DNA of 64,000 nucleotides from Puccinellia tenuiflora (lineage: Eukaryota; Streptophyta; Magnoliopsida; Poales; Poaceae): NCBI GenBank assembly GCA_012064385.1, contig QRDG01001991.1, positions 1,299,290-1,363,289 of the forward strand. The letters run 5' to 3'. The position numbers were made by a program, and so were the translations under genes. Position 1 is the first letter of the stretch. Every line of letters begins with the position of its first letter. Shown here one piece after another: positions 35,355 through 45,585 of this stretch. The notes under the pieces were generated by a model that saw nothing but the letters and a program-made list of their open reading frames with translations, ran no database searches and was not told the origin of the DNA.

Positions 35355-36819
35355 TCGTCGGCCATCCTCCACACCCTTTTCTTCGCCTTGGACGGCTGGG
35401 GGCTACTCGCTCTGGCCTCCTCTTGAGGCGCTCTTGCCTCCTCGCGAGGAGCGCCCCTCGCGGCCGCAGCTTTCCTATTGTGGACGGCCTTGGAGCGGGG
35501 CTCGCAGCGTCCTCCCCTGCTGCTGCTCTCCTCCTCCTCTACGGTGCGTCGGGAGGGAGATACGCGAAAGGCGTCCTCGTCGCCGCTGAAGGAAATCACA
35601 TGGAGGTCCTCTTCAGGCGGCACGCTCCTTGGGGAGCCGACGGAGCCTCCCGAGGGGTTAGCGCCTCTCGAGGCCTCGTCCTCGCCAGAAGGGTCAGCGC
35701 CTCTTGAGGCCTCATCCTCGCCAGAGTCTTCGACCTCGTCCGGCTCCGGTGACTCGTCCATATGCTCCGGCTCCCCCGCCCATGGGTTGGTGCGGGGCCG
35801 TCGGTGTTCTGCGGGCATGATCCCCCATTCGTCGAATAGAGGCAGGCGCCTGTAGTGCTCATGCACGCTCTCTTCAACAAAACTGAAGAGCGTCCGGGCC
35901 TCGTCGCAGGTGGGGGATGGGATGTCCGTCGTGGCAAAGAGGATCCCCATGACCTGGTACAGCACCTCCGGTGTGAAGCTGTCCGCGCACAGGCACATCC
36001 TGTCCTCCCTGCCTGTGTACTGCCACACCGGCTCTGAATGCCACTGGAGGGGGCGATTCGGCGCCTCGTGAAGTCCTTCGCCACCATCTGGCCGGTGAGA
36101 CCGGCATCGCGAAGACTCCGTATGCACTCGTACACCGCGTCAAGCTTCGGGCCCTCGAAGCCTGCGCTCGCCCAGCGCGCCCACTTCCTCGGGGGCGCCA
36201 CGGGCACCTCCAAGAGAGGGTTGCTCCCCTTGGTGTCGACGAAGAACCACCGCTGGCGGAAGTCCTCCACCTTCTTCGTCACCTTGGTGATGGCGTTCTC
36301 ACCGCACCATGCGATGGGGATGTAGTTCCTGCTCCTGGCGTCGGCAATGCGGAAGGAGACGCATCCAATCCGCTCGTTCTGTGCGGTGGACCGGAGGGAG
36401 TAGAAGCTGCGGAAGAGCGCCACCGAGGGATGGATGCCAATGTAGGCCTCGCAGAGGTAGGCGAAGATGGAGAGGATGAGGATGGAGTTGGGATGAAGAT
36501 GGAGGAGTTGGATCTGGTACACCTCCAAAATCCCCAGGAGGAAGTCGGAGAATGCAGGAACAAGACCGGCGTAGAGATTTTGAAGGAAGATGGGGTAGTA
36601 CCCCTCGGGAAGCCAGCTGCCGGCCGGTCTCATGCCGGTGGCGCCGTGCTCATTGGTGCTCGAGGCCGCCAGGTGGCGCACCTTTTCAATCGCCGCCGAG
36701 TGGATGTGGGACTTCGGCAGCGCCCCCTCGAGTCCAGCGCTCCCCGACGCCGCCGCGGACTTGCCGGCCTGCATCGTGGCCTTGCCCTTCTAGTCAGCGG
36801 TTGCCTTCTTGGGCGCCAT
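35355..36819 (-). pseudogene. Antisense gene exon 1, copy B
   Basis: The ATG lies at 36819 with a premature TAG at codon 10 (36790-36792; CAG in copy A). The rest is open through the gypsy-type transposon domain (LPEGYYPIFLQNLYAGL, LILSIFAYLCEAYIG) and the middle region (WFFVDTKG, RKWARWASAGFEG). A single G is then missing from the G run near 36050, which shifts the frame. The final part (SPRSVPPEEDLHVISFSGDE to KKRVWRMAD) is open to the splice donor. Copy A's stop at 12082 is a sense codon here. Confidence 0.72.
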
Positions 36820-37121
36820 CATCGCGGCAGAGAAGAGAATCTTGGAGGCGGAGTGCTCTGGGAAGAAGAAGATGTTTGGGGAAAACGAGCAGTGGAGTTA
36901 TGGAAGAAGTGATGGGCGCAGTCTGCGCGCGCAGGCTTTATTGGCCAAAAACCAAGGACATAGCGGGCCCCACCGGGTCGCCCGTTGAAGCCGAGGAGAT
37001 CGTGGCCTCGGGCGCAACCGCTGTGCCCCACGTGTCACGGCCCAGGCAGGCATCGTTGGGCCCCCGACGCTTCGCCTCCATCCGTGGGCTTCGGCCTGCC
37101 CATCGCGGGCCTGGGGGCTAC
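36820..37121. other. Region between the antisense gene and LTR3
   Basis: Collinear with 12523-12824. It ends with the polypurine-like GGGCCTGGGGGCTAC before LTR3. Confidence 0.5.
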
Positions 37122-37801
37122 TGTCGGCACAATGGAAACCAGGGTACCACGGGCCGGCCTGCCAGGGCCCACCACATTCTTCAGAAGATTTCGCTAAGGA
37201 CCAGGCTCTCCAAGCCTGGCGAGCCTCGCAAAGGTTTTTCCTCGCGAGGGACCTCTCCTCCTCGCCGAGGGTTTCCCCTCGGCGAGGGACCACCTCTCCT
37301 CGAGAGGGCATCTTGGATGGTACCTGCAAATTCTGCTAAGGACCAAGCCGAAAGGCTCGGCGAGGCCTCCTGCCTCGCGGGGTTCCTTCCTCACGAAGCC
37401 AGCTCTACCTCCGCGGCAGGGCACACATGGGCTCTGCACCCTCCGCAGAGTCACGGGCGCGCCAGCGCGTGGTGACGGCAGCGCCACAGTTGCCGTTCTT
37501 ATGTATAAAGCAGTCAACAACGCTGCACCAAGCAAAGGAGTCCCAAGAATTGCCACTTTGGTGATAAGGGGACCGTCTGCAGCTACGCTCCAAGGGCGAT
37601 GTCACCGTGGGACACATCCCACCTCAGCGGCGCCAGCCCACCGTCCTTGTTGGACGGTGGCTTTTCCAGCTTTGGTGACACCGCTCCCTGCCATGGACCG
37701 CGTCCATGGACTCAACCTTTGTCGTGCACCCGTCCTCCTCCTTCGTCGCCATGTGATAACCCTTCCCGCCAAGATATTTGGGGGAAGAGGTCCGAGACAC
37801 C

Positions 37802-37809
37802 TATAAAAG
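37802..37809 (+). promoter_or_regulatory. LTR3 TATA box
   Basis: TATAAAAG is in the same context as in LTR1 and LTR2. Confidence 0.55.
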
Positions 37810-38114
37810 GAGGGGGAGCACGTTCGGGCAAAGGGTTCGAGTTCTGATTGGAAGTTCTGAGTTCTAGGGTTAGCCATTGTTAGCCACCTTGAGCTCGCCA
37901 AGCTCCCTTTGTACTGAAACCTCTCCAAGCGAGTGCAATACACCAGAGGAAGGACATAGGGGTTTTACCTCTCCTAGAGGGCCCTGAACCTGGGTAATAC
38001 CGTGCGTTCATCTCTGCAGTGCTGTCCTGCAGCGAGCTCGACGAGCATCGTCGCCGAGGCACATTGAAGGTCGTTTGACTCCATGTTCAGCCCCTTACTC
38101 GATCCTTGTGAGAC

Positions 38115-41100
38115 TGTAGCGCCCCGACCCCGGAATTATACAGAGAGGCTATGCATCCGACACAACCATCACTGTATAAGACAAAGATCGAGACTTGTGG
38201 AACAGAACTGGCACAAAGCATGACTCTACGACACAAACATATAGCAACTCATATAACGAGAAGAATACAAATTTTACAAGGCAAAAGGATCACAGATCCA
38301 AGAGTTCAACAAGCGGAAGCGGTTAGTGTTGTCTAACAACAAGAAGCAAAATATGGCCTAAGAGGCCTACAATAAACATCATCCCAGCCAGCTTGTTCCA
38401 CGGTCCCAAGCTGCCACCTGGGAACCCCAGACTAGTAGTCGACGTCAACGAAGAACCCACCTAGTTGCTCGGTGTCGTCCTCCTCTGAAATACAAAATCA
38501 TAGAGGCAGCAAAGAGAGACTGAGTACGATGTACTCGCAAGTTTAGTAGGGCGATATAGGCCCAATGACTGACGGAGGCTCTAAAGCTGTATATGTAGTT
38601 CTTTTGCATAAAGCTAACTTTCATAAACCAAAACTTAAAAGACACATGGCATTCGTCTACTCAGAATATTTTTATAAGGGGGTAAGAGAGTATCATTATC
38701 ATCTTCGGTTCTCGACGAACCTACTTCCAACCATCACCACTCATCTCACACAAAGGCACTCCCTCGACTCACCCTCGAGGAAATGAACCTTTCTCACAAG
38801 GTTATTATGCAACCTCTAGCTGCCATATCAATTAGGTTAACGTTGTCTATGATCTTATATCCGATCCCAAGATTGTCCATAACCATGGACACGGCTTTTC
38901 AAAAAGATTAACCCTGCAGGGGTGTACTAATTTACCCATTGGCACCGTCCGGCTCACCTGAGTGGCCCTCTTCCGGGGAAGGCCGGCAAGCGGGCGCGGT
39001 TAAACCTTTACCTCACGTGAGAATATCCAAGAGTCATCTGTGGCCACAGGACAGGTTCAGCGCTCCCAGCGCCCTGCCCCATCGCCACGTCCTAAACACA
39101 AATCCTCATCAACATCATCTTTCCACTCACACGCAAATGGAAAACCGAACTAGAGGACCCTTGGATACGCCCGCACAAGTTATTCAGTTAGTAAGGCGCC
39201 CATACACCCACCAATGGCAGCACGCTCGTCTTGGTTCAAGAGGTAAAGAACTCGCACCTAGGGGCTAGAGTGAGGCAAAATACCATCCCCGATGGCAACT
39301 CACCCAAGCCGTCTTAGCATTTTAATTAAGCACCCCACATATCCACCAAATCCGCATCATTCCATGTTCAACAACAGTTATGGAAATAAACAACGGACAC
39401 AACTAATATTTAACTAAGCATGGCTAAGCATAGCTGAGCATATGAATACAACCATTTTATCTTTATCTCGGCCAACACTTCAACCCTAGGTTTCATAGGT
39501 AGGGATACATGTGATTGGCTCGGGGAAGAACATGCATTCATAGGATATTCTAATATTTACCAAAAGAGACATTTGAACCGTATGCAATATTATGGTGGAT
39601 AAAATAATTTGATAAATCATAGGATGCTAGATGCCAAGAAGGTTAGGTTATCTCTTGCCTGGCTGCCCGAGCGCGTAGTACTGATCGTCGGGGTAGTTAT
39701 CGGTAACCTCGACTCCGGAATCTATCGATACCCAAAAGAGAATACAAAGAACACATAAATCACACGATCATAAGGTGCAATGCGCAATCACATGATGACA
39801 TGACAATTTGATGCAAGGATATCAACATTTAATTTATCTAACAATTTAAATGGAGTTCCAAATGATTAGTCCAATTATTTGGAAGCAACCCCATATTTAT
39901 CTTAGTGACCACAATATGTATAAATTATCAATTTATTAGAGAAGTGGCTCAATTATGCATGAACATGAAATGAAAGGATAGGTTTCGTTCTTCCGATCAT
40001 TTCGGTAATTTATTTGTAATTTTCGGAGTACCGATGAATAAAAAGCGAATTAATTAAATAATTGAAATTAATTCATTTAATCAAGTTATGAATAACATCA
40101 AATAAAAGTTTGTGATCATGATGTGATAAGTGCATGGTTTTATAGCATTTGACAATTGGATCACTTCGGTATCTTGTTTATAAATTTTGAGTAATTATTT
40201 CCGAAATTAAGAATTTCCCAATTTAGGTTATAATTAACCCATTCTAGGAATTCTTAACTAAACAGCAAGATAAAACTTTCAAAAGATCATTTCAATGATT
40301 CTAGAGTGTAGGGTTTGTCCTGCTGATCGATTTGGTATTTTATTTGCTGAGTTTGGACCAATATTCGAATAGATATGAATTATTTAAATTCCAAAAATTA
40401 TTTTTCCAAATCGCAGGAATTACTGTTGCGGGCCGGCCCACAGGTCGGCCCAGGCCGGTGTGCAGGCCGGTACCGCTCCAGAAGAGGCCGGCCCCAAAGC
40501 CGGCCCAGTCCGGGGCTTAGGCCGGGCTCTATCCAGAGGCTCCCGGCCTCGTGGCCGGCCCAGGCCGGTGCCAGGCCGGGGTGAGGCCCGAGCCAGCCGG
40601 CCTGCTGGCCGGTTCAGGCCGACGCCTAGGCCGGGGCTCGCTGGGATGTGTGACGACCATGCTGACGCCGCCGGCGACCAAATCAGGCGGCGGGAGTGGG
40701 AAGAGGCGCGAGGAGAGGACTAGGAGGGTGCTAACGGGACGCGAACTCACCCTGATGCACTAAGGAAGAGTCGGCGTCGGAGGGGGAGAGGCCGGAGTCG
40801 CCGGAATCGGTCCGGGCGGGCAGCGGCCGAGGGTGATGAAGTCGAGGACGCACACGCCGGTACCGGGCCTCCCAGCCCGATTCCTCCAGCGGGGAGGGAG
40901 AGGAGGTCAAGGCGGAAGCTTTGGCGGCGGCTGTTCGTCCCGGGGAACCCCAACGGCGGCGAATCGGAGCTCGATGACAGCGGTCGATAGCTAGGAAGCT
41001 CGGGTGGATGAGCGGTATCCCGATCCGAGAAAAACGGGGAGGGAACAGAGGGAGTGGTTGAGGGGAGCGGACAGACAGCGTCGGGGAAGCTCTAGTCCAC

Positions 41101-41848
41101 CTGGGCCACGCCATGGTGCGGTGCACCTTGGCCAGCTCACGGCATGGCGCCAGGGCCGGTGAGCACAGTGACGAGGGAAGAAAGAAGTCGCGAAGAGGTC
41201 CCTGAAAATTTGAAAACTAATTGCAACTTGGTCCTGTAGCAGTTTCCAGCAATTCTAAAGGGAACCAGGCCATTTTTGTAAAATCCAGGAAAATTCATAT
41301 AGGATAGAATTTACTCTCAGAAACACCACAAAAATTGGAGAGGCCAAATAAATTAGTTTGCCCAACATTTGTTCATAGTTTTTAGTTAGGGTAATTTGGA
41401 GCAATTTCCAAAATGTATTTAATTGGGGCATTTTAACAATTCCAAAAATCATGAAAGATTTTATGGAGGCTCTCACAACCATATTGAGACTCCCCATGAT
41501 TTTAGTTTGAAATTTTGGAAGTTCTAACTTGGTTCCAAGAATAGGAATTGAATTCAGCCAATTTTCAACCCTCATGTCATTTCTTATTTGACAAAAACTG
41601 AAAAGTGAGAAACTATTATACAAACAAAAATGGGAACCTCCTAAACAATTTGGAAGTTCATTTAGTTGGGTTCCAAGTGGGGCATTGCATTTGGTTGAAG
41701 GTTTTGGGGAAGGTTGGCTCCCCATTTCAATTTGTTTCCAAAAGTAAGTTTGGAAGGCCAAAAATGCATATGGATGCTATGATGCAAACAAGGAAACAAA
41801 AGTGGAAAAATTCTTCGTATTTTTCGTTACCAAGCTAGGGCTGTTACA
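38115..41848 (-). mobile_element. Complete G1-family solo LTR (3734 bp)
   Basis: On the minus strand it runs from TGTAACAGCCC to GGGGCGCTACA and is flanked by GAGAC at 38110-38114 and 41849-41853. It has no coding domain. It is the same family as 1-2756, in opposite orientation. A GC-rich part near 40430-40640 carries many GGCCGG motifs. It inserted 30 bp from the end of LTR3, so it is younger than the Tat element. Confidence 0.9.
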
Positions 41849-41883
41849 GAGACACACCTAGTTCCTGGGACAGTTCTCCGACA

Positions 41884-42171
41884 CTTGGTCCAAAGCTCAT
41901 GAGCATCCCGTAGAGGCAAGATTGACTCAAACACTACAACACTCACAAATTTGCAAAACTCATTAGAGGCTAGAGCATCTAGATATAAGTTTTTCTCATC
42001 CTCTAAAGTCGTACTTTCGTAATCCTTTGGAGGAGAAAAACCTATATCTACGATACGCTCAATATTGGGGTCCAAGATCCGAAAGTGACTAAGCATATGC
42101 ATTTTCCAAACATTAAAATTTGTGCCATTGAATATAAACATGGAATCGTGCACTAATCCTCTAAACGACAT
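41884..42171 (-). pseudogene. Copia gag fragment, upstream part
   Basis: ATG 42171 starts MSFRGLVHDS; the frame continues FNGTNFNVWKMHMLSHF and ERIVDIGFSPPKD up to ELWTK at the insertion. FNGTNFNVWK is typical of copia gag N-termini (UBN2-like). The frame continues without a break at 3943. It would encode the capsid part, but only about 225 residues remain before a stop. Confidence 0.7.
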
Positions 42172-42213
42172 CTTTACTCTCTAGGCGGTAAAGCCAAACA
42201 AGAGAGACGAGGA

Positions 42214-42225
42214 TTTGATACCAAT
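42214..42225 (-). other. Copia primer-binding site
   Basis: ATTGGTATCAAA on the minus strand, directly after the LTR end, matches the initiator-Met tRNA site used by most plant copia elements. Confidence 0.75.
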
Positions 42226-44627
42226 TGAAAGAACAAACGATGTCCCGGATGTCGCCTAGAGGGGGGGTGAATAGGAGATTAACACTTTTTCTATTTAGGG
42301 GCTTGATAATTGCGGAATAAAACTAGGTGTTTAAATTAACAAGCCAACAACCTAAAATTCTAGGTTTACCTAAAGTGCACAAACAACTTATGCTAAACAA
42401 GGCAAGCAACAAGGTGATAGCTAGATATAAACTTCAAGCACGAAGGCTATCACAAAGTAAATTGCATAAGTAAAAGCTCGGGTATAGAGATAACCGAGGC
42501 ATGCGAAGACGAGGATGTATTCCCGAGTTCCTCCTTGTTAAGTGAGTACGTCTCGTTGGAGGGGTGTGAGCTCGCCACAAAAGTCCTACTCAAGATGCCA
42601 CAAAGGCCTCACCCCATTCTCCGATGAACCGCACCCAAAGGTTTGGTTCACCTTCCACTATCGGAATCCTTCGAGGCGGAATCCGGAGCCTTTACACCAC
42701 TAAGCTTGAGGCACGCATCCACAACCGAATTGGAGGCTCCCAAGAATCACCACAACACGGTCTAGGGTCCAATGACCCAAGAGTAACAAGCTCCCAACCT
42801 TCAATCCCACGAATCACCGTGGGGAGCACAACCCGATGCACCTAATGCAAAAGGGGAAGATCACACCAAGTGGTCAAATCTTTCTCCCCAAAATCCAACC
42901 AAAGCAACTAATGCTATGGAGGGATTTAGGAGGAAGAACGAAGGAGAAACACCAAGAACTCAAAAATCTAGATCCAACGAGTTCCCCTCACTTAGAGGAG
43001 ATTTTGTTTGGTGGAGTAGTGGATCTAGATCTCCTCTCTTGTTTCCCTAAATTTGGGCAAGAATCATCGGAGGGAAGTGGAGGAATCGAGCTCCAAAGAT
43101 TTGCAACAATGGTGAGGAGAGAGAAAATGAGCTCAGCTGGAAAAATGGGGAAGACGCCCTTTTTATAGGGGCCGCAAAAAAGTGAGCGTTGGGGCAGAAA
43201 CGTGTGCAGCCCGAGACCCCGGTGTGGGGCCGGCCTGCACGCCGGCCAGGCCGGCCGGGAATCACACAGGAGATGAACTGCAGCGAGAGAGCACAGGAAA
43301 GCCGGCCTGGGACGGCCTGGCAACTCCCTGAGAGAAAAAAAACGCAGAGGAAAAGGAAACTGGCCCGCAGAGGAGCCGGCCTCCCTCCCCGGCCTGGGCC
43401 GGCCGAGAGCGCGGTGGGCCGGGCAGCCTCCCGAGCCTGCCGGCCTCATCTCGGCCTGGGCCGGTTGGCCAGCACGCGCGTGGGCCGGGAGGCCACCCGA
43501 AGCCCCCGGCCTGGGGCCGGCCCGGCCCCGGCCGATCTGTTTTATTTCTTTTCTAAAAATTCTGATTTAAAAAAACAATCGAACTGAAAACGCAATAACT
43601 TTCGCATACGAACTCCATTTTCGATAATCTTGGACTCGTTGGAATCGTCACAACGAGCACTACAAGAATATTCAGAGAAACATCATAGTCCAAGAATATA
43701 TTATAAAAATTAATGGGGAAAGATAAAAGCTCCCATTTGCTAATCAGAAATGCAATAACTTTCACCCACGAACTCCGTTTTCGATAATCTTGGACTCGTT
43801 GGAATCTTCACCACGAGCACAACAAGATTATGCAGAGAAACATCATAGTCCAAGAAAATATTATAAAAACAAATGGGGAAAGGTTAAACCTCTATTTTAA
43901 AAACCGGAAATGCCGAATCTTTTGCAAATGAAGTTCGAATGAAATAAAACCAATTTTGTTGGAAAGAGGACAACAAATGCAACCCTTGAAAATGGCAAAC
44001 AAGCAATGGAGATTTTGCAAAGAAATGGAAGAGATAAATCTTCCGCACGGATGAACCGGCAAAATCTCCAATACCGAAACCGCAATAGAAGACGCATAAG
44101 AAACAAATAAGAACCAATAAATATGATTGCATGGATGCAAAGGTTTGTGCTCTCTATGACGATACGATCACGATATTCGGTCGAGAGCCCCTCTTGATAG
44201 TACGGTTATCTATCCTATAATCCGGTCTCTCACTAAACAATATGAGACCGGTAAAATAGAGACCCTATCAAGATCATACCTTTGCCTTGCGCATTAATCC
44301 ACTTGAGGTCGATGAAGACGATCTTAAACTCCTCAAGATGCACCACCTTCCTCGGTCGCGCTTCGGTGAAGATTCACATGATGCTCCCCCATACACCTAG
44401 ATGGGAGACGCACTCTTCGGCATATCTTCACTTGGCCTTGAGTGATGATCAACCCGCACAAAGCCTTGATCAACACAAACTTTTCTTCTTCCTTAACCTT
44501 GACTCCAACAAATGGAGAACAAGCAAGCTAATGGACAACCCTACAAATATAACTCAATACAAACATTAATCCATAGAGATTGTCATTAATTACCAAAACC
44601 ATGCATGGGAGCAACCATGCACTTTCA
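42226..44627 (-). repeat. 5' LTR of a minus-strand copia element (2402 bp)
   Basis: On the minus strand it begins TGAAAGTGCATGG and ends GTTCTTTCA just before the primer site. It is related to the solo LTR at 45586-48649: both share a block around CGAGACGTACTC and the CACCCCCCC...TCTAGG end. It contains a GC-rich CCGGCC-dense stretch (about 43210-43540) and a tandem duplication (43592-43751 and from 43752). The style suggests a SIRE/Maximus-like copia; the name is not certain. Confidence 0.8.
43592..43911 (+). repeat. 160-bp tandem duplication inside the copia LTR
   Basis: Two copies of a unit starting GCAATAACTTTC (43592 and 43752) share GATAATCTTGGACTCGTTGG and AGAGAAACATCATAGTCCAA at the same offsets. 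Confidence 0.8.
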
Positions 44628-45244
44628 GCCGGTACGGCCGGAGCTAACCAGGACGGCTGCCGGTGACCTAGGCGTTGGCCGCGCGAATTGAGGGGAGGCG
44701 TGGGGCAGAGGTGGCTCGCCGTGGTGGTGGGGAGGCCGGAGATGCGCGCGAGCGCCAGCGGGAGGTCGAAGGCTGCGCGGCCGTGGGAGGTGCAGGGCCG
44801 AGCTCTGCGTGCCGGCAGAAGGTGGAGGATGATGGGGACGCACGCAGTGAAGGGCGAGGGTCCTCCCGTCGGCGAGCAGCGGGACGGAGAAGTGACCGGG
44901 AGGGCGGAGCATGGGGCGAGGGCCCTCCCTTCGGCAAGCAAGGGCTGTGCGCGGCGGAGGCAGCCGGGGGCGAGGCTGCGCATAGGGGAGGCGGTCGGCG
45001 GCGGGGGCGCGCAGGGCAGGCGGTCGACGGAGGGGGCGCGCATGGGAGGCGCGCGGGACGCATCTCCGGCGGCGTGCGGCGGTGCGAGGCGTGTGGGGAA
45101 ATGGGGAGATAGAGAGCCAGGGTGGGTGCGGTTCGGGTTAAAAAGGTGATTTGGAGGGTTTCTGTTCGGGATAAGAAGGTGATTAGGAGGGGTTCTAGAA
45201 TAGCTATTTTAGAACCTCTTAAGGGCGGTTGTAGAATAGTCCTG

Positions 45245-45263
<19 letters not shown>
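44628..45263 (-). mobile_element. TA-element M1, 5' part, minus strand
   Basis: Read from the (TA)n/(CT)n tract it starts CAGGACTATTCTACAACC, then GAGGTTCTAAAATAGC, then CTTCTTATCCCGAACAG, matching the 5' subterminal region of M2 in order. A GC-rich stretch follows with open frames on both strands and no recognised protein. It is cut at 44627/44628 by the copia LTR. The rest lies beyond the copia element or is lost. Confidence 0.65.
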
Positions 45264-45287
<24 letters not shown>

Positions 45288-45299
45288 CATATATATATA
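45245..45299. repeat. (CT)n(TA)n microsatellite between M1 and M2
   Basis: A (CT) run at 45245-45264 is followed by (TA) with one CA interruption. Elements M1 and M2 diverge from it head to head. Confidence 0.9.
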
Positions 45300-45585
45300 G
45301 GGTAGGACTATTCTGCACAACCCCTTAAGTGTTTCTGGAATAGTTATTCAACACAACTTCCTAAACACCTTCTTATCCCGAACAGAACCCCATCCTAAAC
45401 ACCTTCTGTTAAAAAAACCTACAACTACCGCACGCACCCACCCGCAGGCCCACAACCAGTCTCCCTCTCCTCGCTTCCCCAACTACCTCGACCTCCGGCA
45501 TAGCTCGCCTCCATCGCCGGCCGAGGCTGCCGCCCACCAGCCCGCGCCGCCGTAATCTCCCCTCCACAGGATCGAGCCGCCCCGG

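Larger units (their letters stand above)
3944..41883 (+). mobile_element. Three-LTR Tat-lineage gypsy element (LTR-internal A-LTR-internal B-LTR) with nested insertions
   Basis: Three direct LTR copies of about 1 kb start TGTCGGCACAAT and end TTCTCCGACA at 4972, 13805 and 41883. LTR1 and LTR2 are each followed by the primer-site-like TTGGCGYGCCAGGTAGGGG. LTR3 is followed directly by CTTGG (41884-41888), which matches CTTGG before LTR1 (3939-3943). One 5-bp duplication therefore brackets the whole 37.9 kb. Both internals have the same order: RT thumb fragment, RNase H, second RNase H, integrase, then an antisense gene. That order, with two RNase H domains and an antisense ORF, is known from the Tat lineage. 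Internal B carries a 15.4-kb nested insertion and LTR3 a 3.7-kb one. Confidence 0.9.
37122..41883 (+). repeat. Tat element LTR3, split by a solo LTR
   Basis: Bases 37122-38114 plus 41854-41883 give about 1023 bp once the inserted solo LTR and the extra GAGAC are removed. It ends CCGACA at 41883 and is followed directly by CTTGG rather than a primer site, so it is the outer 3' LTR. Confidence 0.9.
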
